The notes under the pieces are model-generated. The model saw nothing but the letters and a program-made list of their open reading frames with translations. It had not been told where the DNA came from and did not search any database. DNA of 20,729 bases from positions 1 through 20,729 of IMG/VR virus record IMGVR_UViG_3300038469_000279; one strand, written 5' to 3'. Shown here one piece after another: positions 20,540-20,729 of the stretch (position 1 is its first letter; every line of letters begins with the position of its first letter). Position numbers and translations under genes: made by a program. Source of the DNA: a virus.

Positions 20540-20729
20540 ACGCCACCCGTGTCGGTCTCCTCGGTGACGCCACCTTCTCGGACGACGGACACTACCGCTA
20601 CCGGCTGACGCGCCTCGTCAACCCCGTGCGCGGAGAACGGCGCGCGGTCTGCTGGATCATGCTCAACCCGTCCACCGCCGATGAGAACGCCTCTGATGCG
20701 ACCGTGGCGCGCGTGGTCTGCTTCTCCGC
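20536..20729 (+). CDS. DUF1643 family protein, 3'-truncated
   Basis: The frame begins at an ATGA overlap with the coiled-coil gene and runs off the window after 64 codons. The segment YRYRLTRLVNP is followed by CWIMLNPSTADENASDATV, the hallmark IMLNPSTAD of DUF1643, a family of unknown function widespread in phages and bacteria. The C-terminal two thirds are outside the window. GACGGAGCG before the ATG supplies a ribosome site. Confidence 0.85.
   Translation, partial: MNATRVGLLGDATFSDDGHYRYRLTRLVNPVRGERRAVCWIMLNPSTADENASDATVARVVCFS

Noticed and set aside
1-20729. CRISPR array, insertion sequence or transposase
   Set aside because: No regularly spaced direct repeats with unique spacers, no transposase motif and no terminal inverted repeats were found by reading.

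Overview
This window looks like part of the early/middle region (replication, recombination, DNA modification) of a double-stranded DNA phage, or a prophage, of a high-GC bacterium. All supported genes are on the + strand. They are packed with ATGA, GTGA or TGATG stop/start overlaps and good GGAGG-type ribosome sites. GC content is very high by eye (not computed). Many genes are short orphans with Cys pairs. No portal, capsid, tail, integrase, rRNA or complete tRNA gene is visible, so the host cannot be named. No gene-free stretch exceeds about 100 bases; the largest gaps are 17885-17976, 2397-2462, 3297-3360 and 18667-18726.

Layout. 2-1798: 5'-truncated family A DNA polymerase. 1845-4631: a UvsY-like helical protein, a gp32-like ssDNA-binding protein with an acidic tip, a small basic protein, and RecA. 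4628-5501: three small proteins. 5502-6608: SbcD/gp47-type nuclease subunit. 6608-9335: a block of small genes, including a stand-alone sigma-70 region 4 protein (6850-7296) and a DUF4326 protein. 9335-11047: SbcC/gp46-type ATPase. 10999-11592: an HNH-like domain joined to the C-terminal part of a DNA methyltransferase. 11592-13755: orphans plus a protein carrying the zinc phospholipase C / P1 nuclease metal signature. 13775-16136: a cytosine-5 methyltransferase with five internal repeats, a 25-codon microORF and an N4/N6 amino-methyltransferase. 16133-17884: small proteins, ending with a 35-residue membrane microprotein. 17977-18666: an exported, possibly peptidoglycan-cleaving protein behind a sigma-70-type promoter. 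18727-20539: small proteins and a long coiled coil. 20536-end: 3'-truncated DUF1643 protein.

How it fits together. Polymerase, UvsY-like mediator, gp32-like SSB, RecA and the gp46/47 pair together resemble the T4 recombination-dependent replication set. The methyltransferases would protect phage DNA from restriction. The most striking non-coding signal is a bipartite 30-base element, GGAAAA-N12-C(G/A)(T/G)GCAAGTCTA. It occurs three times on the + strand with identical internal spacing (1798-1827, 13488-13517, 18679-18708), each time 17-22 bases before the start codon of the first gene of a cluster. It has promoter geometry (17-base spacer between GGAAAA and AAGTCT) but not the usual sigma-70 sequence. 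The phage also encodes a sigma region 4 protein, so a dedicated phage regulator-promoter pair is a reasonable hypothesis.
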